Source: JBFXCK01 sp050182275 (GTDB taxonomy: Bacteria; Pseudomonadota; Alphaproteobacteria; SHNJ01). From it: 64,000 bases of DNA. A program made the translations under genes and the position numbers. The stretch covers positions 112,376 through 176,375 of the forward strand of contig JBFXCK010000003.1 of the NCBI GenBank assembly GCA_050182275.1, given 5' to 3'. Below the pieces are notes generated by a model that worked only from the letters and a program-made list of their open reading frames with translations, was not told where the DNA came from and did no database searches. Shown here one piece after another: positions 25,284-33,895 of the stretch (the first letter of the stretch is position 1; each line of letters starts with the position of its first letter).

Positions 25284-27803
25284 GTGAACGAACAGTCTCA
25301 GTTCAATAATTTGCACGATATCAAACCGGCATCGGCCTTGAACGATCCGGGGGTGATTACGTTTATTGTCGGCTTCGTCAGTTTGGCGATGGAGACGGTT
25401 TGGAGTTATATCAGCCCGGAAACCGGCTTGATCAACACCACTTTAAGTTTGATCGCCGCTTTTTCGCTGTTATTCACCTTATATTGGCTGATGCGCCAGG
25501 TGCTAACCAACCGCGCGTTGCGCCTCCAGGCGGATGTGTTTAACGCCGCGTTCGACCGCGCCGCCGATCCGATTTTTATTTTGGATAAAAATCTCCGCAC
25601 CGTCGCCATGAACGCGGCCGGGCAATTATTTTTGCGCAACCGCAACGAGCCGCTTTTGGCCACGCTCGACCGCCTGGTATTGCCCGAAGATAAAATGGCG
25701 CAAGGCAATTTGGCGCTTCTCCGCACAGCGGCCACCGAAAGCCGCAATGCCGAGGCCGATATTAGGGTTTATTCGCCCACCAATTTTAATGCGCATTTAC
25801 TGATTTTGGTGTCGCCCATGCCCTTTGGGCTTTCGACGTGGCGGATTGTGCAGGGCGCGTTGCGTTCGGGCAGCTATAAAGACATGGCCCCCGGCATGGC
25901 CGAGCTTTATTATATTCTCGATCAAATTCCGGTTGGGTTGTTCGCGCTGGGCGATCAGGGGCTGATTATCGGCGCCAATGATACGCTGGCGCGCTGGCTG
26001 GGTTATACGCCGGGCGAATTGATCGAGGCTAAGGTGCAGCTTGATGACATTATGCTGGGCCAGGGCGAGGGGCAGGAGGCGGGGGTTACCAGCGATAAAG
26101 CGCGCAGCATCACCTCTTATCCCATCACCATGAAAGACCGGCAGGGCAATAGTTTTTCGGCAACGCTGGTGCGTATTCCGTTGAACGAGGGCCAGGCGAA
26201 GGACGATAACAATCCAACCCGCAGCGGCGGCCTGATTTTGCGCCAAATGGACAGCCATATTTCGCTGGAAGAAGCGTTCCGCCGCGCCCGCCTATTATTC
26301 AAGCGCTGGTTTGAGGATGTGCCGGTCGGCATTGTCCTGGTCGATTTAGACGGCCGCATCACCGAGGCCAACCGCGTTTTCCGTAAAATGATGCAAAAGA
26401 ATTTGGGCAATGTCGAAGGCCGCCTTATCAGCGAAGCAATTGTGCCGGAAGACCGTGAAAAGCTGGCCGCAATTTTCACCCAAAGCGTGATGGGCGCTCA
26501 AACGCTGCCCTCGCTTGAAACAAAAATTTTAACCGACACCGAAAAAGTCGCCTCGCTTTATATCGGACGGATGGAAACCGAATATGGCACGGTGTTCGGC
26601 TTTGTCGTGCATATGGTCGACGTGACCGAGCAAAAGAATCTGGAAGTTCAATTCGTGCAATCGCAAAAAATGCAGGCCGTGGGCCAATTGGCCGGCGGCG
26701 TGGCGCACGATTTTAACAATCTTTTGACGGCGATGATCGGCTTTTGCGATTTGCTGTTGCTGCGCCACCGGCCGGGCGACCAGTCTTTCGCAGATATTAT
26801 GCAAATCAAGCAAAACGCCACGCGCGCCGCCAATTTGGTAAGGCAATTGCTTGCCTTCTCCCGCCAGCAGCAATTAAAGCCGCGGGTGGTGAACGTGACC
26901 GAGCTGTTATCGGAATTAAGCAACCTGTTGCGACGTCTGATCGGCGAAAACATCAAATTCGATATCAGCCATGAACGCGATTTATGGCTGATCAAGGTTG
27001 ACCCCAACCAGTTCGAGCAAATCATTATCAATATGGTGGTGAATGCGCGCGACGCGATGCCCCAAGGCGGCACGCTCCGCATTAAAACCAGCAACCTGGC
27101 GCTGACCACAGCGGCGCGCATGGGTGGGGAAGTCATCGCGCCCGGTTCTTATGTGCGCATCGATATCACCGATACCGGCATCGGTATTTCCAAGGAAAAC
27201 TTAACCCGCATTTTCGAGCCGTTTTTCACCACCAAATCGCCCGGCAGCGGCACGGGGCTTGGGCTGTCAACGGTTTACGGTATCGTCAAGCAAACCGGCG
27301 GTTATGTAACGGTGCACAGCGCCATCAATCAGGGCACCTCGTTCAGCGTGCTGTTGCCGCGCCATGACGGCCCCATCGAAGCCGATGAAGACGATGATAA
27401 GGCGGATCAAACCCCGGCCGATTTAACCGGCGTTGGCACTATATTATTGGTCGAGGATGAGGACCCCGTTCGCGCCTTTTCTTCCCGCGCTTTGCGTAAT
27501 AAGGGCTATCAGGTGCTGGAGGCCAATTCCGGCGAGGCCGCGCTGCAATTGCTGACCGAACAAAAACCCAAAATCGATATGCTGATTACCGATGTGATGA
27601 TGCCCGGCATGGACGGCCCCGCTTTGATCCGCGAGGTGCGTAAAACCATGCCCGATATCCGCGTGATTTGCATTTCCGGCTATGCCGAAGATGCTTTACG
27701 CTCCCGCATCGGCGCCGATGAAAATATCCATTTCCTTGGCAAACCCTTCACCCTAAAAGCCTTCGCCGGGAAGGTTAAAGAAGTGATGGAGAAGAAGGGG
27801 TAA
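25284..27803 (+). CDS. cckA: CckA-type hybrid histidine kinase
   Basis: The 839-residue protein starts at GTG. It has two N-terminal membrane helices (about 23-42 and 49-72), two to three PAS-like domains (about 85-460), and a HisKA domain with the phospho-histidine His475 in AGGVAHDFNNLLTAMIGF. A HATPase domain follows (ITDTGIGISKENLTRIFEPFF; GSGTGLGLSTVYGIVKQTGG), then a C-terminal receiver with Asp770 in LITDVMMPG. The QSQKMQAVGQLAGGVAHDFN stretch is nearly identical to Caulobacter CckA. There CckA phosphorylates CtrA through ChpT and drives flagellar and cell-cycle genes. It lies 82 bp after flhB, and CtrA-like boxes occur at two flagellar promoters here. Confidence 0.9.
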   Translation: MNEQSQFNNLHDIKPASALNDPGVITFIVGFVSLAMETVWSYISPETGLINTTLSLIAAFSLLFTLYWLMRQVLTNRALRLQADVFNAAFDRAADPIFILDKNLRTVAMNAAGQLFLRNRNEPLLATLDRLVLPEDKMAQGNLALLRTAATESRNAEADIRVYSPTNFNAHLLILVSPMPFGLSTWRIVQGALRSGSYKDMAPGMAELYYILDQIPVGLFALGDQGLIIGANDTLARWLGYTPGELIEAKVQLDDIMLGQGEGQEAGVTSDKARSITSYPITMKDRQGNSFSATLVRIPLNEGQAKDDNNPTRSGGLILRQMDSHISLEEAFRRARLLFKRWFEDVPVGIVLVDLDGRITEANRVFRKMMQKNLGNVEGRLISEAIVPEDREKLAAIFTQSVMGAQTLPSLETKILTDTEKVASLYIGRMETEYGTVFGFVVHMVDVTEQKNLEVQFVQSQKMQAVGQLAGGVAHDFNNLLTAMIGFCDLLLLRHRPGDQSFADIMQIKQNATRAANLVRQLLAFSRQQQLKPRVVNVTELLSELSNLLRRLIGENIKFDISHERDLWLIKVDPNQFEQIIINMVVNARDAMPQGGTLRIKTSNLALTTAARMGGEVIAPGSYVRIDITDTGIGISKENLTRIFEPFFTTKSPGSGTGLGLSTVYGIVKQTGGYVTVHSAINQGTSFSVLLPRHDGPIEADEDDDKADQTPADLTGVGTILLVEDEDPVRAFSSRALRNKGYQVLEANSGEAALQLLTEQKPKIDMLITDVMMPGMDGPALIREVRKTMPDIRVICISGYAEDALRSRIGADENIHFLGKPFTLKAFAGKVKEVMEKKG

Positions 27804-27829
27804 TAAAAACATTATTTTTCAATAGGATA

Positions 27830-27904
27830 TTGACAGCCCTTTGTTCTTGCTAAAATAGAACAAAAATGGTACATATCCACAGGAAATTTGTTCTTGATAT
27901 ATTC
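27830..27904 (+). promoter_or_regulatory. recA promoter with SOS-like operator elements
   Basis: A -35 TTGACA (27830-27835) and a -10-like TAAAAT (27851-27856, spacer 15) overlap an inverted repeat TTTGTTCT-N9-AGAACAAA (27840-27864). Two further elements resemble the alphaproteobacterial LexA box GTTC-N7-GTTC at seven of eight positions: GTTC-TTGATAT-ATTC at 27890-27904 and, in the complementary sense, GAAC-AAAAATG-GTAC at 27858-27872. Damage-induced control of recA by LexA is the likely meaning. Confidence 0.55.
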
Positions 27905-27963
27905 CGGCTCTATACAAAGGCGTTTGGGCTTTGTATGGTCGGCCCATAACAAAGGAGTTTTTC

Positions 27964-29061
27964 ATGTCTCAGCTTCGTGTAGTGAATCAGGAAAAGAATC
28001 AAGACAACAGCGACCGCAACAAGGCGCTTGAAGCCGCCGTCAGCCAGATTGAGCGCAGCTTTGGCAAGGGTTCGATCATGCGTCTCGGCACGCAGGATAA
28101 AGTGGAGGTTGAGGCTATTTCAACCGGCTCGCTGGGTTTGGACATTGCGCTTGGCATCGGCGGCTTGCCGCGCGGGCGGATTATTGAAATTTACGGGCCG
28201 GAATCTTCGGGCAAAACCACTTTGGCCCTAACCGCGATTGCCGAAACCCAAAAAGCGGGCGGCACCGCCGCTTTCATCGACGCTGAACATGCGCTTGATC
28301 CGGTTTATGCGCAAAAGCTGGGCGTTAAAGTGCAAGATTTATTGCTTTCGCAGCCTGATTCGGGCGAACAGGCTTTGGAAATCGCCGATACTTTGGTGCG
28401 TTCCGGCGCGGTTGACCTTTTGGTCATTGACTCGGTCGCGGCCCTGGTGCCGCGCGCGGAGTTAGAGGGCGAAATGGGCGATTCCCATATGGGCCTTCAT
28501 GCCCGCCTGATGAGCCAGGCGCTTCGGAAATTGACCGGCTCGATTTCCAAATCACGCACTACCGTTGTTTTCATCAATCAAATCCGCATGAAAATCGGGG
28601 TGATGTTCGGCAATCCGGAAACCACCACCGGCGGCAATGCCTTGAAGTTTTACGCCTCGGTGCGCCTTGACATTCGCCGCATTGGCGCAATCAAGGAAAA
28701 AGAAGACACGATCGGCAGCCAAACGCGGGTTAAGGTTGTAAAAAACAAAATGGCGCCGCCTTTCAAAACGGTCGAGTTCGACATCATGTATGGCGAGGGC
28801 ATTTCTAAGGTCGGTGAATTAATCGATCTGGGGGTGGCCGCCGGTTTGGTGGAAAAATCGGGCACCTGGTTTGCCTATGGCAAGCAGCGTATCGGCCAGG
28901 GCCGCGAAAACGCCAAGCAGTTTTTAAAGGATAATCCGCCCTTGGCTAAGCAGCTAGAGGCCGACATCCGCAAAAACGCCGGTGTCTTGTCCGGCGCCTT
29001 AACCACCGGCCCTGAGGCTAGTGATGATACCGAGGATGAAGATAAAGAACCCAAGGAGTAA
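27964..29061 (+). CDS. recA: Recombinase RecA
   Basis: The 365-residue ATPase forms filaments on single-stranded DNA, drives strand exchange and triggers LexA self-cleavage. The Walker A GPESSGKTT lies near residue 78. Other signatures are FIDAEHALDP, LLVIDSVAALVPRAE, LRKLTGSISKSRTTVVFINQIRMKIGVMFGNPETTTGGNALKF and an acidic C-terminal tail (SDDTEDEDKE). The ATG at 27964 is chosen over one 11 codons upstream because AAAGGAG lies 6 bp before it and MSQLRVVN is a normal RecA start. A terminator follows at 29171. Confidence 0.99.
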   Translation: MSQLRVVNQEKNQDNSDRNKALEAAVSQIERSFGKGSIMRLGTQDKVEVEAISTGSLGLDIALGIGGLPRGRIIEIYGPESSGKTTLALTAIAETQKAGGTAAFIDAEHALDPVYAQKLGVKVQDLLLSQPDSGEQALEIADTLVRSGAVDLLVIDSVAALVPRAELEGEMGDSHMGLHARLMSQALRKLTGSISKSRTTVVFINQIRMKIGVMFGNPETTTGGNALKFYASVRLDIRRIGAIKEKEDTIGSQTRVKVVKNKMAPPFKTVEFDIMYGEGISKVGELIDLGVAAGLVEKSGTWFAYGKQRIGQGRENAKQFLKDNPPLAKQLEADIRKNAGVLSGALTTGPEASDDTEDEDKEPKE

Positions 29062-29170
29062 TATTCTGGGGAGGCTATATAATCCATCCGGCCTAGCTCG
29101 AAGGGCCAAGCCGGAAGTAACTGTCCGATAAAGAATTAAGTGGCCTTTGAATTCCTGTTCAAGCCACCCC

Positions 29171-29200
29171 GGCCGGGCCTAAAAACCCGGCCTTTTCTTT
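29171..29200 (+). terminator. Intrinsic terminator downstream of recA
   Basis: Stem GGCCGGG (29171-29177) pairs with CCCGGCC (29186-29192) around an 8-base A-rich loop, followed by TTTTCTTT. It lies 110 bp after the recA stop and closes the recA transcript before alaS. Confidence 0.88.
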
Positions 29201-29216
29201 TGCTAAGACAATTTAG

Positions 29217-29242
29217 CTCATCCTGAGCTTGTCGAAGGATGA
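29217..29242 (-). repeat. Dispersed palindromic repeat, half copy
   Basis: One 26-base half of the dispersed element (arms CATCC/GGATG around the TTCGACAAGCTCA core, complement strand), located between the recA terminator and alaS. The CATGG half is absent here. Confidence 0.85.
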
Positions 29243-29282
29243 CCTGGGAGGGTATAAAGGTAGCCTTATAAAAGGGCTATCA

Positions 29283-31925
29283 ATGAAAACCGTCAATCAA
29301 ACCCGCCAAACCTTCCTTGATTTCTTCGCCAAACAGGGGCATAGCGTTGTGCCGTCCAGCCCCTTGGTGCCGCGCAATGATCCGACCTTAATGTTCACCA
29401 ATTCGGGCATGGTGCAATTCAAGAATGTTTTCACCGGCGTTGAAACGCGCCCCTATACCCGCGCTGTGACCGCGCAAAAATGCGTGCGCGCCGGCGGCAA
29501 GCATAATGATTTGGAAAATGTCGGCTATACCGCGCGCCATCACACTTTTTTCGAGATGATGGGCAATTTTTCCTTCGGCGATTATTTTAAAGATGTGGCG
29601 ATCGATCTGGCGTGGAAATTAATCACCAAAGAATTCGCGCTCGATAAAAAACGCTTGCTCGTCACGGTTTATTCGGAAGATGAGGAAGCCGCAAAACTCT
29701 GGAAAAAAATAGCGGGCTTTAGCGATGATAAAATCATCCGCATTCCCACATCCGATAATTTCTGGTCGATGGGCGATACCGGCCCGTGCGGCCCCTGCAC
29801 CGAAATTTTTTACGATCACGGCGATAAATATGCGGGCGGCCCGCCCGGCAGCGCTGATGCCGATGGCGACCGTTTCATCGAAATCTGGAACCTGGTGTTC
29901 ATGCAATATGAACAGGTAAGCAAAGACAAGCGCGTGAATTTACCAAAGCCTTCCGTCGATACCGGCCTTGGCCTCGAGCGCACCGCGGCGGCGCTGCAGG
30001 GCGTCAATGCTAATTACGATACCGATGTTTTTAAAAACCTCATCGCGGCAGCCGAGCAATTGACCAAGGTCAAAGCTGAGGGGGCCAACATGCCCTCGCA
30101 CCGCGTCATCGCCGATCATTTGCGCTCGTCATCCTTTTTAATTGCCGATGGCGTGTTGCCTTCAAATGAGGGCCGCGGCTATGTCTTGCGCCGTATTATG
30201 CGCCGCGCCATGCGTCACGCCAATTTACTGGGCTATGAAGAACCGCTGCTTACCCAATTGGCGCCGGCTTTGGTGGCGGAAATGGGCCAGGCATATCCTG
30301 AATTGGCGCGTGGCGAAAAACTAATCCGCGAAACCTTGAAAATCGAGGAAACCAAATTCAAACAAACCTTAGGCCGGGGCATGAAATTGCTGCAAGACGC
30401 CTCCGCCAAATTGAAATCCGGCCAAGATTTACCCGGCGAAGTTGCCTTCACCTTATACGATTCTTACGGCTTCCCGCTTGACCTTACCCAAGACGTGTTG
30501 CGTGCGCAAAAACGCGGAGTGGATATGGCCGCTTTCAATGCCGCGATGGAACAGCAAAAAGCCAAGGCAAGGGCGGCCTGGAAAGGCAGCGGCGAGGCAT
30601 GGGAAGAGGCGGTGTGGTTTGGCCTTCGTGATAAAGTAGGCGCAAGCGAATTCCTTGGCTATTCCACCGATCAGGCCGATGCGGAAATTTTGGCGATTTT
30701 AAAAGATGGCAAGGAGGCCGATTCGCTTGCTAAGGGTGAAAAAGGCATTCTGGTTTTAAATCAAACCCCTTTCTACGCCGAATCGGGCGGGCAGGTAGGC
30801 GATACCGGGCAAATTACGGGAACGGGCGGCAAATTCACCGTCACCGACACGAATAAGAAAACCGGCGATATTTTTGCGCATGCCGGCAGCGTTACGGAAG
30901 GCAGCTTAAAAGTTGGCGATGCCGTCACGGCGAAAATTGATGCGGCGCGCCGTCAAAGCATTAAAGCCCATCACTCGGTCACTCACTTGCTGCATGAAGC
31001 TTTGCGCCGGCAATTGGGCGATCACGTCGCGCAAAAAGGCTCGCTGGTCGCGCCCGACCGCCTTCGTTTTGATATCAGCCATCCCAAGCCGGTGACGGCC
31101 GAAGAAATCCGCGCCATTGAGGGGGCGGTCAATGCCCGCATCCGTTTGAATGATGAAGTGATTACCCGCCTGATGTCGACCGAGGAAGCGATGCAAAGCG
31201 GCGCCCGCGCGCTATTCGGCGAAAAATACGGCGATGAAGTGCGCGTTGTCACCATCGGCGAAGGCTATTCCACCGAGCTTTGCGGCGGCACGCATGTGAA
31301 CCGCAGCGGCGATATCGGCGCTTTTATTTTAACCGGCGACAGCGCGGTTGCGGCGGGTGTGCGCCGCATCGAAGGGCTGGCGGGAGAGGCGGCGCTTAAA
31401 TATTTGCAAGGGCGCACGAACTTGCTGGAGCAATTGGCCGCCGAACTTCACACCTCGCCCGAAGAATTACCCGCGCGTTTTCAGCAATTGATCGAAGAGC
31501 GCAAAAAATTGGAACGCGAATTAAGCGATTTGCGCCGCAAACTGGCCGGCGGAGGGAGTGGCTCGGCTGAAGCCGTGAAAACCATCAAAGGCATCCGTTT
31601 CAGTGGAAAAGTATTGGCCGATATACCGGCGCGTGAATTAAAGACCATTGCCGATGATATGAAAAAGCAGTTAGGATCGGGAATCGTCGCTTTAATCGCA
31701 ACCGATCAAGGCAAGGTTTCGATTGTGGCGGCGGTGACATCCGACTTAACCGCTAAAATTAGCGCGGTTGATTTAGTCAAGGTTGCGGCGGCGGCCGTAG
31801 GCGGCCAGGGCGGCGGCGGCCGGCCCGATATGGCGCAAGCCGGCGGCGCCGATACCGCCAAGGTCAATGAGGCGTTGGCGGCCATTGAAAACTTGCTGGC
31901 GGCAAAGTTGGAAGCGGCGGCGTAA
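29283..31925 (+). CDS. alaS: Alanine-tRNA ligase
   Basis: The 880-residue class II synthetase charges tRNA-Ala and edits mischarged Ser/Gly. The catalytic domain begins TVNQTRQTFLDFFAKQGHSVVPSSPLVPRNDPTLMFTNSGMVQFK. Other visible parts are the KCVRAGGKHNDLENVG stretch and the editing-domain zinc motif IKAHHSVTHLLHEALR, which pairs with ELCGGTHVNRSGDIG. The C-Ala domain has GGGGRPDMAQAGG. The ATG at 29283 is preferred over a TTG at 29229 that lies inside the palindromic repeat and would add a non-homologous 18-residue leader. Confidence 0.98.
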   Translation: MKTVNQTRQTFLDFFAKQGHSVVPSSPLVPRNDPTLMFTNSGMVQFKNVFTGVETRPYTRAVTAQKCVRAGGKHNDLENVGYTARHHTFFEMMGNFSFGDYFKDVAIDLAWKLITKEFALDKKRLLVTVYSEDEEAAKLWKKIAGFSDDKIIRIPTSDNFWSMGDTGPCGPCTEIFYDHGDKYAGGPPGSADADGDRFIEIWNLVFMQYEQVSKDKRVNLPKPSVDTGLGLERTAAALQGVNANYDTDVFKNLIAAAEQLTKVKAEGANMPSHRVIADHLRSSSFLIADGVLPSNEGRGYVLRRIMRRAMRHANLLGYEEPLLTQLAPALVAEMGQAYPELARGEKLIRETLKIEETKFKQTLGRGMKLLQDASAKLKSGQDLPGEVAFTLYDSYGFPLDLTQDVLRAQKRGVDMAAFNAAMEQQKAKARAAWKGSGEAWEEAVWFGLRDKVGASEFLGYSTDQADAEILAILKDGKEADSLAKGEKGILVLNQTPFYAESGGQVGDTGQITGTGGKFTVTDTNKKTGDIFAHAGSVTEGSLKVGDAVTAKIDAARRQSIKAHHSVTHLLHEALRRQLGDHVAQKGSLVAPDRLRFDISHPKPVTAEEIRAIEGAVNARIRLNDEVITRLMSTEEAMQSGARALFGEKYGDEVRVVTIGEGYSTELCGGTHVNRSGDIGAFILTGDSAVAAGVRRIEGLAGEAALKYLQGRTNLLEQLAAELHTSPEELPARFQQLIEERKKLERELSDLRRKLAGGGSGSAEAVKTIKGIRFSGKVLADIPARELKTIADDMKKQLGSGIVALIATDQGKVSIVAAVTSDLTAKISAVDLVKVAAAAVGGQGGGGRPDMAQAGGADTAKVNEALAAIENLLAAKLEAAA

Positions 31926-31951
31926 ATTAAAACCAAACCAGGGAGCTTTTC

Positions 31952-32536
31952 ATGAAAAAAATTATTTTTATCTTATTTCTTTTATCTCTCGCCACCCCAG
32001 CCTGGGCGAAACCCGAAATCTATAGTTTCGATAAATCCCACACCAGCATTTTGTTTTTCATCGATCATTTGGGTTTTACTAAAGTGGTCGGCGAATTCAT
32101 GGATTATGACGGCACGGTTGTTTTTGACCAAGAGAAGGTGGAAAACAGCAAGGTGAACGTCACCTTCCGCCCGGCCGGCGTTAAAACCGATGTAGCGAAA
32201 CTGGATGAACATTTGCAGGCGCCCGGCTTTTTCGATACCGCCAAATACCCCACCGCCACTTTCGTTTCCACGAAAGTGGAAGCGACCGGCAAAAACACCG
32301 GCAAAGTTACGGGGGATTTAACTTTGCTGGGCGTTACCAAGCCCGTGACTTTAGATGTCACTTTTAATAAAGCCGGGGAAATCAGTTTTATTAAGGAATA
32401 TCACGCCGGTTTTTCGGCTCGCGGCAAACTTTTCCGCTCGGCTTTTAAAATGATGGAAGGCTTGCCGATGGTCGGCGATGAGGTTGAATTATTAATTGAA
32501 ACCGAATTAGTGCGCCAGCCGCAGCCCGTTAACTAA
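31952..32536 (+). CDS. YceI family periplasmic lipid-binding-like protein
   Basis: The 194-residue protein has a cleavable signal peptide (1-19, ending TPAWA). The YceI lipocalin-like barrel then begins EIYSFDKSHTSILFFIDHLGFTKVVGEFMDYDGTV. Further signatures are LDEHLQAPGFFDTAKYPTATFVSTKVE and VTGDLTLLGVTKPVTLDVTFN. YceI proteins bind polyisoprenoids in the periplasm. The precise role here is unknown. GGGAG precedes the ATG, and the gene starts 26 bp after alaS. Confidence 0.93.
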   Translation: MKKIIFILFLLSLATPAWAKPEIYSFDKSHTSILFFIDHLGFTKVVGEFMDYDGTVVFDQEKVENSKVNVTFRPAGVKTDVAKLDEHLQAPGFFDTAKYPTATFVSTKVEATGKNTGKVTGDLTLLGVTKPVTLDVTFNKAGEISFIKEYHAGFSARGKLFRSAFKMMEGLPMVGDEVELLIETELVRQPQPVN

Positions 32537-32543
32537 TCCACAC

Positions 32544-32571
32544 TTGACAGTCTAAGTGTTTTGCATATGAT
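32544..32571 (+). promoter_or_regulatory. Sigma-70-type promoter for the 32605 gene
   Basis: TTGACA (32544-32549) and TATGAT (32566-32571) are separated by 16 bp, a near-consensus housekeeping promoter. A small inverted repeat CTCCAT-N7-ATGGAG (32575-32593) follows in the presumed leader, just before the ribosome-binding region. Confidence 0.75.
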
Positions 32572-32604
32572 GCGCTCCATTATAAAAATGGAGAGGGTAG
32601 AGAT

Positions 32605-33105
32605 ATGCCGGAAACAATGAAAATGCGCATCATTAAGGTGAACGGAAGCCGCACCGATGCCGATTTTACCGCCGCCGCTGTTAAAATTCTAAAGGAATTA
32701 AGCAGTTGTTTTTCAGGCTGCCGTTTTGAAGATGAACCTTCGCAACGCCAATATGACGAAATGCCGGGCATGGTTATCGGCAAATGCCAAGCCTTGATGG
32801 ATGACAAAAGGGGTGTGGTGATAGGCCTGCTCTATGCCGATGGCAAGATCGTGGCTATGTGCACCGACTATTCTATCGCCAAGCTGGCCTGGTTTTTAAA
32901 TCAAGCGGTTTTTCAACGGCACGCAGATGTCGATGCCTTGGTCCGTTTTTTGGGCATTCACGGCGTTTCGGCCGATCCTTTAAATACGGTATTGGTTGCG
33001 CAAGGCCAGGCGGAAATGGCTGCCGATTTTCTGGGTTCGCCGCGCGCCGTGCATTCCAACAAAACCGTTCGTATTCTTGATGGCCGGGGCGGCTACGGCA
33101 GTTAA
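32605..33105 (+). CDS. Hypothetical cytoplasmic protein
   Basis: The product has 166 residues and I do not recognise the family. It has no signal peptide or membrane helix. The N-terminal half has mixed beta/helix character with three cysteines (SSCFSGCRFED and GKCQAL). The middle VVIGLLYADGKIVAMCTDYSIAKLAWFLNQAV looks like a core strand-helix unit. It has its own near-consensus promoter and is followed by rlmE after 37 bp. Confidence 0.65.
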   Translation: MPETMKMRIIKVNGSRTDADFTAAAVKILKELSSCFSGCRFEDEPSQRQYDEMPGMVIGKCQALMDDKRGVVIGLLYADGKIVAMCTDYSIAKLAWFLNQAVFQRHADVDALVRFLGIHGVSADPLNTVLVAQGQAEMAADFLGSPRAVHSNKTVRILDGRGGYGS

Positions 33106-33142
33106 AGATAGAAATCTTTTAGCGATTGGCTTATAGAAAACT

Positions 33143-33814
33143 ATGGCCCGCCGCGAAAAATTCAAAAAAGACCACAAGCCTTCCTCCACCCGCTGGTTGC
33201 AGCGGCAGATGGCCGATACGTATGTCGATCAGGCTAAGGCCAAGGGTTATAGGGCGCGGTCGGCGTTTAAAATCATTCAGCTTGATGATAAATATAAATT
33301 CTTCAGGCCCGGCCTTACCGTGCTTGATTTGGGCGCAGCGCCGGGCGGCTGGTCGCAAATTGCGGCCGAGCGGGTGAAAGCCAAAGAGGGCAAGGGCAAA
33401 GTCATCGGCATCGATTTGCTGGAAGTCGAACCCATCATGGGTGCGGTTTTTTTAAAGGCCGATATGCGCGATCCCAGCACGGATGAATGGATTGCTTCGC
33501 AAATTTCCAAACCTGTCGATATCGTTTTATGCGATATGGCGCCCAACACCACGGGCGATTCGGCAACCGATCATTACCGCATTATTTCGCTTGGCGAAGT
33601 AGCCCTTGAAGTGGTGAAAAAGTTTTTGCGGCCCGGCGGGGTGCTGGTATTAAAGCTCCGCCAGGGCGCCGATGAACAGACGTTTATGAAAAACTTGCGC
33701 GGCCTTTTCACCAAAGTAAACCGCGCCAAGCCGCCCGCCAGCCGCCAAGAATCGGCCGAATTTTATGTGGTGGCTTCAGGTTTTAAGGGAAATGGTTCGA
33801 CAGGCTCACCATGA
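33143..33814 (+). CDS. rlmE: 23S rRNA 2'-O-ribose methyltransferase RlmE (FtsJ)
   Basis: The 223-residue Rossmann methyltransferase modifies U2552 in the A-loop of 23S rRNA using S-adenosylmethionine. Motifs seen are AYRARSAFKII-type N terminus (GYRARSAFKIIQLDDKYK), SAM loop LDLGAAPGGWSQIAAERV, LCDMAPNTTGDSATDH and GGVLVLKLRQGADEQ, which supply the K-D-K-E catalytic set. The last seven residues (NGSTGSP) and the stop codon are encoded by a dispersed palindromic repeat that runs into the gene, so the native C terminus was probably replaced or extended. Confidence 0.96.
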   Translation: MARREKFKKDHKPSSTRWLQRQMADTYVDQAKAKGYRARSAFKIIQLDDKYKFFRPGLTVLDLGAAPGGWSQIAAERVKAKEGKGKVIGIDLLEVEPIMGAVFLKADMRDPSTDEWIASQISKPVDIVLCDMAPNTTGDSATDHYRIISLGEVALEVVKKFLRPGGVLVLKLRQGADEQTFMKNLRGLFTKVNRAKPPASRQESAEFYVVASGFKGNGSTGSP

Positions 33815-33839
33815 GCTTATCCTGAGCTTGTCGAAGGAT
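33792..33839 (-). repeat. Dispersed bipartite palindromic repeat, copy 2 (inverted)
   Basis: Complete copy in the opposite orientation to copies 1 and 3, differing from copy 1 by a single base (ATAAGC for ATGAGC at the centre). It supplies the last codons and stop of rlmE. Confidence 0.9.
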
Positions 33840-33895
33840 TGGTGGGATATTGTAAAAAGTCTTGGATTTTGGGGTGAAATACTGTATATATTCTC

